18,478 bases of DNA from Chloroflexia bacterium (GTDB lineage Bacteria; Chloroflexota; Chloroflexia; Thermomicrobiales; JALYUS01): positions 1 through 18,478 of the forward strand of contig JAICIL010000053.1 of the NCBI GenBank assembly GCA_025924435.1. Reading direction: 5' to 3'. Position 1 is the stretch's first letter. Each line of letters begins with the position of its first letter. Made by a program: the position numbers and the translations under genes. Positions 7,002 through 14,139 of this stretch are shown piece after piece. Below the pieces are notes generated by a model, which was not told the origin of the DNA, did not search any database, and saw nothing but the letters and a program-made list of their open reading frames with translations.

Positions 7002-8481
7002 CGGACGGCTCCTGCTCGTAGGCCGGTGCGTCGCGCGCGGGGATCGTGAGCAGCGACATCAGACTGGCGATGGCGACGCCGAACACGACGGCAACAACGC
7101 CCCAGAGGATGCGAATGCTCAACGGCGACACGGCGTAGAATTCGTAGACGGGAAGGAGTGCCGCTAGATGCGCGCCGAATCCGCCGAACCAGTGCATCAG
7201 GAGGTTGTTGCGCCCGTCCGGCTGGTTGTACAGCCATTGCGGCTGGCGCAGCCAGCCCGCCGTCCAGAAGAACCCCCACGCGCCGACGACGCCGAGCAGC
7301 CACGCCGCCCCGCGCGGATGCGCCCCGGCGGCGCGCTCCCACCACCAGGCGAGCGGGAGCGCGAGCAGCGGCAGCGCGGCGGTCCAGTAGCGCGCCGCCG
7401 GCCCCCACTCGCCCCACCAGACGACGTACGCGCTGATGATGACCGCGTACGGCACGAGGACGAGCAGGAGGGCAACGCCATTCGCGGGGTGCGCGCGCGC
7501 ATAGAGGACGAGCGCCGCCGCCGCGAGCAGATAGACGGGCGCGACGACCAATAATCCCCACTGGGCGTCGAGGAGCGAGCCGAAGAAGCCGTTCGCCGTG
7601 CCGAGCGCGGAGGAGAAGCCCGCGTGGTCGTGCCGGTTCGGGACGGGATAGTGATAGAAGGCGAGCGAGTAGAGTTCGAACAAACCGAGCAGCGCGGCGG
7701 CGGGCGCGATGCCGAACAACGCGGGTCGCCACGCCGCGCGGAGATGCCGCCAGGCGAACAGCAGCGCCAGCCCCGCGACGACGGGGACGAAGCGCGCGTG
7801 CAGCCAGGGGAGATAGCCCACGCAGAGGCCGACGAGCGCCCATTGCCACGGCGCATTCGTCCGCGCGAGCAGGCGGCGCACCGCGTAGACGAGCATCAGG
7901 GCGGCGGGCATTTCGGGGAAGATCAGGAAGGCGTAGGTCGCCAGCGGCACGCTGGCCATCAGGATCGCGGTGAGGATCAGCGCGCGGTGCCGGGCGGCGA
8001 CACTCCGGGCGAGGAGGAAGATGTTCGCCGCGACGGCGGCGGCCATCAGGTTGTAGAGCAGCACCACGCCCGTCCGCCCGCGCAGCGCGAACGGGGCGAG
8101 GATGAGGACGGGGATGCCGAGGCCGTGCTTCGAGTACAGCCCCGTGCGGAAAGTCTGCGAGGCGTGCGGCGGCAAATCCGGCGAGATGTTCGGCCAGCCC
8201 TGCCAGTCGCGCGGGAGCGGATACGACGGGTAGAAGCGCAGCCAGTCCCTCGCCGCGAAGTTGTTCGCCTCGTCAATGTCGTGGTCGTGGAGCATCGAGT
8301 AGGCGGTCATCAGGTAGAACGGCTCGTCGCCCGTCACCGGGTCGAGGCGCGTCGTGATGCGCGGGATGCAGGCGGCGAAGATGAGGAAGGCAATCGCGAA
8401 GACCGCCGCCGCGACCTGCCGGTCGGTGAGGGCCGCGATGCGGAATCGGGCATGCGTTTCCGGCCGGGCGAGCGTCGTCAT
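6991..8481 (-). CDS. Multi-pass membrane glycosyltransferase, GT39/ArnT-like (GT-C fold)
   Basis: The protein has 496 residues and about eleven hydrophobic helices. After the first helix ('AAAVFAIAFLIFAACIPR') comes a periplasmic loop with 'LDPVTGDEPFYLMTAYSML'. The acidic DE pair in this G-D-E-P/x-Y motif is the catalytic signature of GT-C enzymes of the PMT/ArnT/GT39 type, which use a polyprenyl-phosphate sugar donor on the outer face of the membrane. A second helix-rich half ends with 'RILWGVVAVVFGVAIASLMSLL'. The acceptor is unknown. The ATG at 8481 overlaps the stop of the upstream GT4 gene as ATGA. The stop lies inside the start region of the GNAT gene. GT4, GT39 and GNAT together suggest a small surface-glycan or glycoprotein modification unit. 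Confidence 0.85.
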   Translation of the reverse strand: MTTLARPETHARFRIAALTDRQVAAAVFAIAFLIFAACIPRITTRLDPVTGDEPFYLMTAYSMLHDHDIDEANNFAARDWLRFYPSYPLPRDWQGWPNISPDLPPHASQTFRTGLYSKHGLGIPVLILAPFALRGRTGVVLLYNLMAAAVAANIFLLARSVAARHRALILTAILMASVPLATYAFLIFPEMPAALMLVYAVRRLLARTNAPWQWALVGLCVGYLPWLHARFVPVVAGLALLFAWRHLRAAWRPALFGIAPAAALLGLFELYSLAFYHYPVPNRHDHAGFSSALGTANGFFGSLLDAQWGLLVVAPVYLLAAAALVLYARAHPANGVALLLVLVPYAVIISAYVVWWGEWGPAARYWTAALPLLALPLAWWWERAAGAHPRGAAWLLGVVGAWGFFWTAGWLRQPQWLYNQPDGRNNLLMHWFGGFGAHLAALLPVYEFYAVSPLSIRILWGVVAVVFGVAIASLMSLLTIPARDAPAYEQEPSGAD

Positions 8482-9731
8482 CGCGCGACGCTCCGCGCCA
8501 CAGCGGCTTCGTAGATCGCCTCAACGGTCTCCGCCTGCGCCGCCCACGTCTGATCCCGCCACGCGCGTTCCCGCGCCGCTTCTCCAAGCAGACAAGTGCG
8601 TTCCGGGTCCGCGAGCAGATCGGCGACGGCGGACGCGAGCGCGCGCATGTCGCCGGGCGCGACGAGCAGGCCGGTCTCGTTGTGCCGGATGACGCCCGCG
8701 TTCTCGCCCACGGCGGTCGCGACGACCGCCTGCCCGGCCGCGAGCAGATCGAGCGTCTTGACCGACGATTTCGCGCGGTTGATCAGCGTATCCTCGAACG
8801 GAAGGAGCGCGACATCCGCCGCGCGTATGGACGCGGGCACGTCCGCGAAGGGCACGAAACCGGCGAATGTCACCGCGTCGCCGTGTTCGGCCAGCGCGCG
8901 TCGGGCGCTGGCGTCCTCGCCGTGCAGCCCGCCGCCGACGACGAGGAGCCGCGCCGTTGGAACCGTCTCGCGAACCATGTGAAAGAGCGATGCGACAGTC
9001 TCCGGCGCGAACTCCACGAAGCGCGTGTAGAGCAGGGCGGTCGGGCCATCGAGACCGAGTTGGCGGCGAATCCGCGCGGCGCCTTGTGCAATCTCGTCGC
9101 GATCCGGCCACGCGGCGTAGCGCGCGCGGTCGAGCGCGTTGGGGAGGTATGTGACACACCCCGGCGGGATGCCGAGGCCCCACTGTTGCGCTTCGAGCGT
9201 CCTGCTCGCGACGGTGACGTGCGCGGCGCGGCGCGGCAGATGCCGCTCCTGCCAGCCGAACAGCCGCCGTTGCGCGGGGGAATACGGGCCGCGCGCGTTC
9301 CAACCGCCCCCGCCCTCCCAGTCGTCGGTGTCGAGCACGACGGGAATACCCCGGAGGAGCGGCATGACGAGGCCGGCATACCCCTTCGGCTTGAAGAGGT
9401 GGACGAGATCGGGCCGCGCCGCCATCACCGCCTGTCGCAGCGCGGCCACGATGCCGACCGTCCGCATACGCGACGGCAATCGGGTGTTGACGACGCGCAC
9501 GCCCGCATCCTCCCACGATCGCCCGGTGTCCTCCGGATGATCCCAGGGCGGCACGATCAGGGAAACATCGTGCCCGCGCGCGGCGAGTTCCCGGCCCAGC
9601 GGCAGTGCCCGATAGGTCATCGTCGCCTTCGGTTGCATGCCGAAACCGCCGAGCAGGACGATCCGCCGCCGCGCGCGATGGCGGCTCGGGGGAATCACTG
9701 CGGGCGGGGCGGGCGCGACCGTCTCAAGCAT
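8478..9731 (-). CDS. Glycosyltransferase family 4 protein
   Basis: The protein has 417 residues and two Rossmann-like domains (GT-B fold), and should transfer a sugar from a nucleotide donor on the cytoplasmic side. The N-terminal acceptor domain starts 'RIVLLGGFGMQPKATMTYRALPLGRELAARGHDVSLIVP', a typical GT4 opening. The donor domain has 'ALLYTRFVEFAPETVASLF', 'LLVVGGG' and the phosphate/ribose-binding region 'LPFEDTLINRAKSSVKTLDLLAAGQAVVAT', where a conserved Glu of the E-x7-E motif is replaced by Asp (TLD). The ATG at 9731 fits the family start; the longer open frame reaching 10478 is a shadow of the lipoprotein gene and a repeat. There is no convincing Shine-Dalgarno site, but TATCAT lies 7 nt upstream, so a leaderless message is possible. 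It is the first gene of a four-gene cluster with overlapping ends. Confidence 0.88.
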   Translation of the reverse strand: MLETVAPAPPAVIPPSRHRARRRIVLLGGFGMQPKATMTYRALPLGRELAARGHDVSLIVPPWDHPEDTGRSWEDAGVRVVNTRLPSRMRTVGIVAALRQAVMAARPDLVHLFKPKGYAGLVMPLLRGIPVVLDTDDWEGGGGWNARGPYSPAQRRLFGWQERHLPRRAAHVTVASRTLEAQQWGLGIPPGCVTYLPNALDRARYAAWPDRDEIAQGAARIRRQLGLDGPTALLYTRFVEFAPETVASLFHMVRETVPTARLLVVGGGLHGEDASARRALAEHGDAVTFAGFVPFADVPASIRAADVALLPFEDTLINRAKSSVKTLDLLAAGQAVVATAVGENAGVIRHNETGLLVAPGDMRALASAVADLLADPERTCLLGEAARERAWRDQTWAAQAETVEAIYEAAVARSVAR

Positions 9732-9738
9732 ACCGACG

Positions 9739-9744
9739 ATGATA
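9739..9744 (-). promoter_or_regulatory. Candidate -10 box for a leaderless GT4 transcript
   Basis: TATCAT on the minus strand (5 of 6 to TATAAT) ends 7 nt before the ATG at 9731, the spacing expected when transcription starts at the start codon. No good -35 is visible at 16-18 nt (the nearest, TTGCCG, is 20 nt away), so this is weakly supported. Confidence 0.25.
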
Positions 9745-9775
9745 CCACGCGCTATGGCGGAAATCGGCAAACAAA

Positions 9776-9880
9776 CGAACCACAGAGGCACAGAGGACAC
9801 AGAGGAGAGAAGAGATTGGAAGGAATAATCGCTACATTCTCTTCGTGTTTGCTCTGTGTCCTCTGTGCCTCTGTGGTTCG
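9776..9880. repeat. CACAGAGG-type inverted-repeat hairpin element, 105 bp
   Basis: The arms 9776-9804 and 9852-9880 are perfect 29-nt inverted copies, separated by 47 nt that can pair further (GAAGAGA against TCTCTTC). Each arm begins with CGAAC followed by three CAGAGG hexamers at 9783, 9791 and 9800 (spacings 8 and 9 nt). It lies 12 bp past the stop codon of the lipoprotein gene. Read as protein the arm gives the peptide NHRGTEDTEE, which I recall as a recurrent spurious peptide in annotated bacterial proteomes; no real gene is present. The hairpin, followed on the minus strand by GTTTGTTT, could act as a terminator. Confidence 0.88.
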
Positions 9881-9891
9881 ATCGGTTTTTC

Positions 9892-10449
9892 TCAACCCGC
9901 GAGGGGTTCGTTGTTGCGGGCGAAGCGCTGGCCGTTGATGTTGGGGACGGTGTACGTGCCCTCGGTCGCCGGCACGCGCACGGTGCCCGCCGTGACGCCG
10001 ACGATGCGAACCGCGTCGCCCGGCTGGAGCGATTGCACGCGCGGCGAGGCCGGGACACTGACCCGGCCGGCATAGCCCCGCTGCGGCGGGACGGCGATAT
10101 AGAAGGTGAGCGTCGTCCCTTCCGGGATGGGCACGGTGAGGACGATTGCGCCGATATCCACGTCCACGCTCGGCCGGACGGCATACGACGCGACGGCGGC
10201 TGTGCCGACGGGCCAGTTCGCGTCCCGCAATGTGCCGGGCGCTTTCGGCGACTCGCCCCTGTCGGTCGTCGGCGTGGGGTAGAACGCGGGCGTCGGCGCG
10301 CCGATGCCGGCGAACGGCGTGATCGTCGCGGTGGGCGGCACAATCGCGGTCGGCGGCGCGACGGCGGTCGCGGTCGGCGTGGCATTCGCGCACGCGATGA
10401 GCGACGCGATGAGCATTCCGATGGGAGCAATGATGATCGCGCGTCGCAT
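9892..10449 (-). CDS. Lipoprotein with Thr/Pro-rich linker, function unknown
   Basis: The protein has 185 residues. Residues 1-20 are a lipoprotein signal: basic 'MRR', a hydrophobic core, and the lipobox L-I-A-C at 17-20, so C20 would be lipid-modified and the protein held on the outer face of the membrane. Residues 21-60 are a low-complexity linker of Thr, Pro and Ala ('TPTATAVAPPT', 'PTPTT') that probably spans the wall. The remaining 125 residues look beta-rich ('DVDIGAIVLTVPIPEGTTLTFYIAVP', 'VQSLQPGDAVRIVGVTAGTVRVP') and may form a small beta-sandwich or OB/SH3-like domain; I recognise no family. The ATG at 10449 is chosen because it puts the signal peptide at the N-terminus; an earlier in-frame start at 10500 would add 17 residues before it. 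AAGGCGGGG upstream may be the ribosome-binding site. Confidence 0.75.
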   Translation of the reverse strand: MRRAIIIAPIGMLIASLIACANATPTATAVAPPTAIVPPTATITPFAGIGAPTPAFYPTPTTDRGESPKAPGTLRDANWPVGTAAVASYAVRPSVDVDIGAIVLTVPIPEGTTLTFYIAVPPQRGYAGRVSVPASPRVQSLQPGDAVRIVGVTAGTVRVPATEGTYTVPNINGQRFARNNEPLAG

Positions 10450-10666
10450 CCATGCCCCGCCTTGAAAAAATCCGCCAAGCGTCACGAATTCCGCTGTCAC
10501 CGATCAAGCGAGTCGCCCGACCGCGCGAGGATGATACCAATTTCATCGCGGTGGCACGACTCGTCGGTGATGAGGTATCCGAGGGTGGGCGTCCGGCGCA
10601 TGGGCATGGAAACGCCATCGAGCCGGACGCGCCCGATGGCGTTGAGGAAAGCCGAAGGTGGTCGGG
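10450..10666. other. Intergenic region between lexA and the lipoprotein gene
   Basis: There is no open frame with family similarity in these 217 bp. The part near lexA holds a hairpin (10611-10643). The part near the lipoprotein gene must hold its promoter on the minus strand, but no hexamer pair with correct spacing is convincing. The block GGATGATACCA (about 10529-10539) resembles CGATGATACCA upstream of the GT4 gene, and both contain TATCAT on the minus strand. Confidence 0.5.
10611..10643 (-). terminator. Hairpin downstream of lexA, possible terminator
   Basis: AACGCCATCG (10611-10620) and CGATGGCGTT (10634-10643) form a perfect 10-bp inverted repeat with a 13-nt loop, 24 bp past the lexA stop codon. 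It lacks a U tract (only TTTCC follows on the minus strand), so it may be a transcript-end stabiliser rather than an intrinsic terminator. Confidence 0.45.
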
Positions 10667-11338
10667 CTAGAAGCGGTTCTCCACCGCGCGGATGACGCCG
10701 ACCAGTTTGCCCTGCACGGCAACGTTCGCGGCGTCGGTGTAGATCGGTTGCATCGTGACGTTCGCGGGTTGCAGGCGGACGCGCGCGCCCTCACGATAGA
10801 ATCGCTTCAGCGTCGTCTCGCGCTCGCTCTTCAGCCAGACGGCGACGGTGTCGCCATTGTCCGCCGTCAACTGCGGTTTGAGGATGACGAGGTCGCCGTC
10901 GTTGATGAGGGCGTCCACCATCGAATGGCCGCGCACGCGCAGGGCGAACAGGCCGTCCGTCGCCTTCGGGAGCATGGAGACGGGCATGGTGACCGATTCC
11001 GCGAACTCACCGGCGGCGTAATCCTCCGGCACTTCGATCGGTTCACCGGCGGCGATGCGCCCAACGACGGGGATGCTGACGACATTGCTCGGCTGCGTCG
11101 CGCTGAACCCGAACAGTTCGATCCCGCGCGAGATGTGCCGGTTGCGGCGGATGTAGCCCCGCTCCTCCAGCGCGTTGAGGTTGTAGTCCACGACGCTCGT
11201 GGAGGAGATGTCCAGTTCCTTCTGGATCTCGCGGATCGTCGGCGGATAGGCGTTCCGGTTGAGGAACGTCTCGATGAAATCGAGGATCTGCTCCTGCCGA
11301 CGTGACAGGCTCTTCGCTTTTTTCAGTGCGGCAGCCAT
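10667..11338 (-). CDS. lexA: LexA SOS repressor
   Basis: LexA represses DNA-damage genes and cleaves itself when RecA filaments form. The protein has 223 residues. The N-terminal winged helix (about 8-72) has 'YPPTIREIQKELDISSTSVVDYNLNALEERGYI'. The C-terminal S24-type domain contains the Ala97-Gly98 cleavage site in 'VGRIAAGEP', the nucleophile Ser139 in 'RGHSM' and the general base Lys178 in 'TTLKRF'. All catalytic elements are intact. In the recognition helix, S-S-T-S-V-V replaces the S-P-N-A-A-E of E. coli, which agrees with a Bacillus-type rather than E. coli-type operator. The ATG at 11338 is preceded by GGGAGG 9 nt upstream. A GAAC-N4-GTTC operator sits inside its own promoter, giving autoregulation. 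It is divergent from lysX. Confidence 0.95.
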   Translation of the reverse strand: MAAALKKAKSLSRRQEQILDFIETFLNRNAYPPTIREIQKELDISSTSVVDYNLNALEERGYIRRNRHISRGIELFGFSATQPSNVVSIPVVGRIAAGEPIEVPEDYAAGEFAESVTMPVSMLPKATDGLFALRVRGHSMVDALINDGDLVILKPQLTADNGDTVAVWLKSERETTLKRFYREGARVRLQPANVTMQPIYTDAANVAVQGKLVGVIRAVENRF

Positions 11339-11419
11339 TGTGTGATACCTCCCGGTAATGCAACGCAGTGTGTGGAATGCACACGCGCCGGAGTGGCATC
11401 ACCCCGGTTCTGACTATCT

Positions 11420-11448
11420 AGTGTAAATGGAACGCCTGTTCGTGTCAA
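11420..11448 (-). promoter_or_regulatory. lexA promoter
   Basis: A perfect TTGACA (11448-11443, minus strand) and TACACT (11425-11420, 4 of 6) are separated by 17 nt. Transcription would start near 11413, leaving a leader of about 75 nt. Confidence 0.7.
11430..11441. promoter_or_regulatory. SOS box (LexA operator), Bacillus-type
   Basis: GAAC-GCCT-GTTC is an exact match to the GAAC-N4-GTTC core of the Gram-positive (Cheo-box) LexA operator. It lies wholly within the 17-nt spacer of the lexA promoter, so bound LexA would block its own transcription. Confidence 0.78.
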
Positions 11449-11504
11449 GTACACCTGTTCGCGTGAACGTACAGAAAACATAACGCATACTTGCATCTGT
11501 CGCG

Positions 11505-11510
11505 TACAAT
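11505..11510 (+). promoter_or_regulatory. Candidate -10 box for lysX
   Basis: TACAAT is identical to the greA -10 hexamer and would give a leader of about 50 nt before the lysX ATG. No good -35 hexamer lies 16-18 nt upstream, so support is limited. A GTTC-GCGT-GAAC dyad (11457-11468) lies about 37 nt upstream. Confidence 0.3.
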
Positions 11511-11566
11511 GGCGCGTGATGGGCGGCGCGTGCCGCCTGAGGGCATAGCATGGTGGAGGCGATGGC

Positions 11567-12487
11567 ATGGCGAGTCGCGACGGTTCCGTTCGGGTTGGGG
11601 TGCTCCATTCGCTCGTGCGGGTGGAAGAGAAACTCCTCTTCGCCGAGCTGGAGAAACGCGGCGTCGCCTACACGCGCATTGACGACCGCGAGATCGTCCT
11701 GCCCTTCGACCGCCCCGACACGTGGCACTACGATGTCGTGCTGGAGCGATGCATCAACCACACCCGCGCGCTCCACGCGCTCCGGCTGCTGAACGCGTGG
11801 GGCATCCCGACGGTCAACACCTACAGCGTCGCGGAAGTCTGCGGCAACAAATTGAACACGACCGCCGCGCTCGAAGAGGCCGGCGTGCCGCAGCCGAAGG
11901 CGATTGTCGCCTTCACGCCCGCCTCGGCGCTCGTCGCGATCGAGGAACTCGGCTACCCGGTCGTCATGAAGCCGCCGGTCGGCTCGTGGGGCCGACTGCT
12001 GGCGAAAATCAACGACCGCGACGCGGCGGAAGCGATCCTCGAACACAAGGAGGTGCTCGGCTCGTATCACCACAGCACCTACTACATCCAGGAGTATGTG
12101 CCGAAGGGCGGGCGGGACATTCGCGCCTTCGTCGTCGGCGATGAGACGATCTGTGCCATCTACCGCGACTCGCCGCACTGGATCACGAACACCGCGCGCG
12201 GCGGCAAGGCGTCCAATTGCCCCGTCACGCCCGAACTCGCCGATCTGTGCAACCGTGCGGCGGCGGCGGTCGGCGGCGGCGTCGTGGCGATTGATGTCTT
12301 CGAGCACCCGGAGCGCGGCCTGCTCGTCAACGAAGTGAACTACACGATGGAATTTCGCAACAGCATTGACACGACCGGCGTGAATATCCCGGCGGTTGTC
12401 GTGGACTATGTCCTCGCCGTCGGGCGGGGCGACATCACGCCGCAACTGCACATGGCGGTCGGATTGACCGGGGAGGGGAAGGGATAA
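11567..12487 (+). CDS. lysX: LysX-type ATP-grasp ligase (LysW - alpha-aminoadipate ligase)
   Basis: In the alpha-aminoadipate route to lysine, LysX joins alpha-aminoadipate to the C-terminal glutamate of the carrier protein LysW at the cost of ATP. The protein has 306 residues. It follows the RimK/LysX layout: a preATP-grasp domain ('[27 protein letters not shown]'), the ATP-grasp core ('[19 protein letters not shown]', '[20 protein letters not shown]'), the NTARGG loop at 208-213 and the metal/substrate segment NEVNYTMEF at 255-263, followed by '[11 protein letters not shown]'. These segments closely resemble the Thermus enzyme as I remember it. The ATG at 11567 has GGAGG 7 nt upstream. The aminotransferase gene starts 1 nt after the stop, so the two are co-transcribed. 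LysW itself, LysY and LysZ are not in the window. A related ligase for another substrate (ArgX, RimK, CofF types) is possible but less likely. Confidence 0.87.
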   Translation: MASRDGSVRVGVLHSLVRVEEKLLFAELEKRGVAYTRIDDREIVLPFDRPDTWHYDVVLERCINHTRALHALRLLNAWGIPTVNTYSVAEVCGNKLNTTAALEEAGVPQPKAIVAFTPASALVAIEELGYPVVMKPPVGSWGRLLAKINDRDAAEAILEHKEVLGSYHHSTYYIQEYVPKGGRDIRAFVVGDETICAIYRDSPHWITNTARGGKASNCPVTPELADLCNRAAAAVGGGVVAIDVFEHPERGLLVNEVNYTMEFRNSIDTTGVNIPAVVVDYVLAVGRGDITPQLHMAVGLTGEGKG

Positions 12488-12488
12488 G

Positions 12489-14015
12489 ATGGCCCGCGTC
12501 TCGAAGAAATACACGCCGCCGGGCCGCATGAAACCCGAACCTGCCCCGGAGGCCGTTGAACGGATCGTCGAAGAAACCGACCTGAGCGCGAACGGCCACG
12601 CCGCATCGGAGGCGATCCCGCCCGCCGTCGCGCCGCCCGATGCGGCGGCGATGCGCCGGGCGATCGCGGAGAATGTCTGGCTGCACTTCACGCAGATGGA
12701 GGAGTTCGCGGCGGGTGGGCGGCTCGAACGACCGACGGTGATCGTGCGCGGGCAGGGCAGCCACATCTGGGACGCGGACGGCAAGGAGTACATTGACGGC
12801 CTCGCCGGGCTGTTCTGCGTGAATGTCGGCTACGGGCGCACCGAGATCGCCCAGGCGATGCTGGCGCAGTTGGAGCGGATCCATTTCGTCTCGCCCTTCT
12901 CGTTCCCGAATGTCCCCGGCACCGTGCTCGCGGAACGGCTCGCGAAGATCGCGCCGACGGGCGAAGGCTCGCGCACCTTCTTCGTGACGGGCGGCTCCGA
13001 GGCGGTCGAGACGGCGCTGAAGGTCGCGAAGGCGTACCAGCGCGCGCGCGGCTTCGCGGGGCGGTACAAGACGGTCTCGCGCCGCTATGCGTACCACGGC
13101 ACGACGATGGGCGCGCTCTCCGTCACCGGGCTGCCCTCCGCCCGCAACCCGTACGAGCCGCTCGTGCCGGGCGCGCGGCACGTGCCGATCCCGCATCCGT
13201 ACCGCTGCGTCTTCTGCCAGCACGCGGGCGAATGCACCTGGGCGTGCGCCGACGAGGTGGAACGGACGATTGAGGTCGAGGGGCCGGAATCGGTCGCCGC
13301 GATCATCATGGAGCCGGTGCAGAACAGCGGCGGCTGCATCGTCCCGCCGGACGGCTACTACCAGCGCATCCGCGATCTCTGCGACCAGTACGGCATCCTG
13401 CTCATCATGGACGAGGTGATCACCGGCTTCGGGCGCACCGGCGCGATGTTCGGCACGGACACCTTCAATATCCAGCCGGACATCATCACCGTCGCGAAAG
13501 GGCTGACCTCCGCCTACGCGCCGCTCGGCGCGGCGATTGTGCGCCGGGAGGTGGCGGAGGTCTTCGCGGGCGACGAAAAGGCGAAGTTCCAGCACGGCAT
13601 CACCTTCGGCGGCAGCCCGGTCGCGGCGGCGGCGGCGCTGGCGAACCTCGACATCCTCGAACGCGAGAACCTGCCCGCGCGGTCGCACGAGATGGGCGAG
13701 TACCTGAAATCCATGCTCAGTTCGGCCATCGGCCAGCACCTGAATGTCGGCGAGATTCGCGGGCGCGGCCTGTTCGTCGGCATCGAACTGGTGCGGGACC
13801 GCGAGACGCGCGAATCGCTGGACGACAAAGCGCTGCTCGGCTGGGCGTCGGACGCGATGAAGGGGCGCGGCCTGATCTGCCGCGCCGATGACCGCCTCGA
13901 TTCGGTGATCCAACTCGCGCCGCCGCTCAGTATCGAGCGCTCCGACCTCGACCATATCTGCCGCATCATCACCGACACCCTCGACGAAATGCGCGGCAAA
14001 ATAACGGGGGATTGA
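12489..14015 (+). CDS. Class III pyridoxal-phosphate aminotransferase (omega-aminotransferase type)
   Basis: The protein has 508 residues, longer than the roughly 400-460 of most relatives. The first 60 residues are a low-complexity extension (K, P, E, A). The fold-type I core begins at 'HFTQMEEFAAGGR'. Visible landmarks are 'DGKEYIDGLAGLFCVNVGYG', 'FVTGGSEAVETALKVAK', the cofactor-binding acidic motif in 'LLIMDEVITGFGRTG' and the Schiff-base lysine K337 in 'VAKGLTSAYAPLGAA'. A Cys-rich insertion 'CVFCQHAGECTWAC' precedes the second half; similar insertions occur in omega-amino acid/pyruvate aminotransferases. The start is 1 nt past the lysX stop, and its ribosome-binding site (GGGGAGGGGAAGGG) lies in the lysX 3' end. 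In this context it may take the LysJ step, amination of LysW-bound aminoadipate semialdehyde, but its class differs from known LysJ (acetylornithine type), so this is inference. The stop codon lies inside a repeat element. Confidence 0.85.
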   Translation: MARVSKKYTPPGRMKPEPAPEAVERIVEETDLSANGHAASEAIPPAVAPPDAAAMRRAIAENVWLHFTQMEEFAAGGRLERPTVIVRGQGSHIWDADGKEYIDGLAGLFCVNVGYGRTEIAQAMLAQLERIHFVSPFSFPNVPGTVLAERLAKIAPTGEGSRTFFVTGGSEAVETALKVAKAYQRARGFAGRYKTVSRRYAYHGTTMGALSVTGLPSARNPYEPLVPGARHVPIPHPYRCVFCQHAGECTWACADEVERTIEVEGPESVAAIIMEPVQNSGGCIVPPDGYYQRIRDLCDQYGILLIMDEVITGFGRTGAMFGTDTFNIQPDIITVAKGLTSAYAPLGAAIVRREVAEVFAGDEKAKFQHGITFGGSPVAAAAALANLDILERENLPARSHEMGEYLKSMLSSAIGQHLNVGEIRGRGLFVGIELVRDRETRESLDDKALLGWASDAMKGRGLICRADDRLDSVIQLAPPLSIERSDLDHICRIITDTLDEMRGKITGD

Positions 14016-14120
14016 ACCGCCAAGACGCCAAGGACGCCAAGAGAAGAAGGGGACGAGACGACCGGTCTTTCTTTACTCCTGTCCCCTTCTTGGCGCTCTT
14101 GGCGTCCTTGGCGGTTCAAT
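14011..14120. repeat. GCCAAG-type inverted-repeat hairpin element, 110 bp
   Basis: The left arm begins ATTGAACCGCC at 14011 and the right arm ends GGCGGTTCAAT at 14120; the arms are imperfect inverted copies about 42 nt long. The left arm carries three GCCAAG hexamers at 14019, 14027 and 14036 (spacings 8 and 9 nt), then AGAAGGGGAC; the right arm repeats the pattern inverted ('CTTGGCGCTCTTGGCGTCC'). The stop codon of the aminotransferase (14013-14015) is inside the left arm, and only 19 bp separate the right arm from the ATG of the next gene. There is no coding capacity. Confidence 0.87.
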
Positions 14121-14139
14121 TCATTGAAAGGGATGAGTG

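Noticed and set aside
9782..9828. Small protein with NHRGTEDTEE repeats
   Set aside because: It is translation of the inverted-repeat arm, a known type of spurious ORF.
9732..10478. Extension of the GT4 reading frame into a 666-residue protein
   Set aside because: The added part reads through the CACAGAGG repeat and the lipoprotein gene in another frame; family similarity starts just after the ATG at 9731.
11368..11384. GTGTG/CACAC hairpin in the lexA leader as a riboswitch-like element
   Set aside because: Only five pairs and no further conserved structure around it.
11339..11566. A lysW gene hidden before lysX
   Set aside because: The region has the lexA promoter and operator, and no short frame with the paired CxxC zinc motifs and acidic C-terminus of LysW.
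11414..13955. Long minus-strand frames opposite lysX and the aminotransferase (459 and 506 residues)
   Set aside because: Their composition is Arg/Asp/Val-rich shadow coding and no domain is recognisable; the plus-strand genes have full family motifs and ribosome-binding sites.
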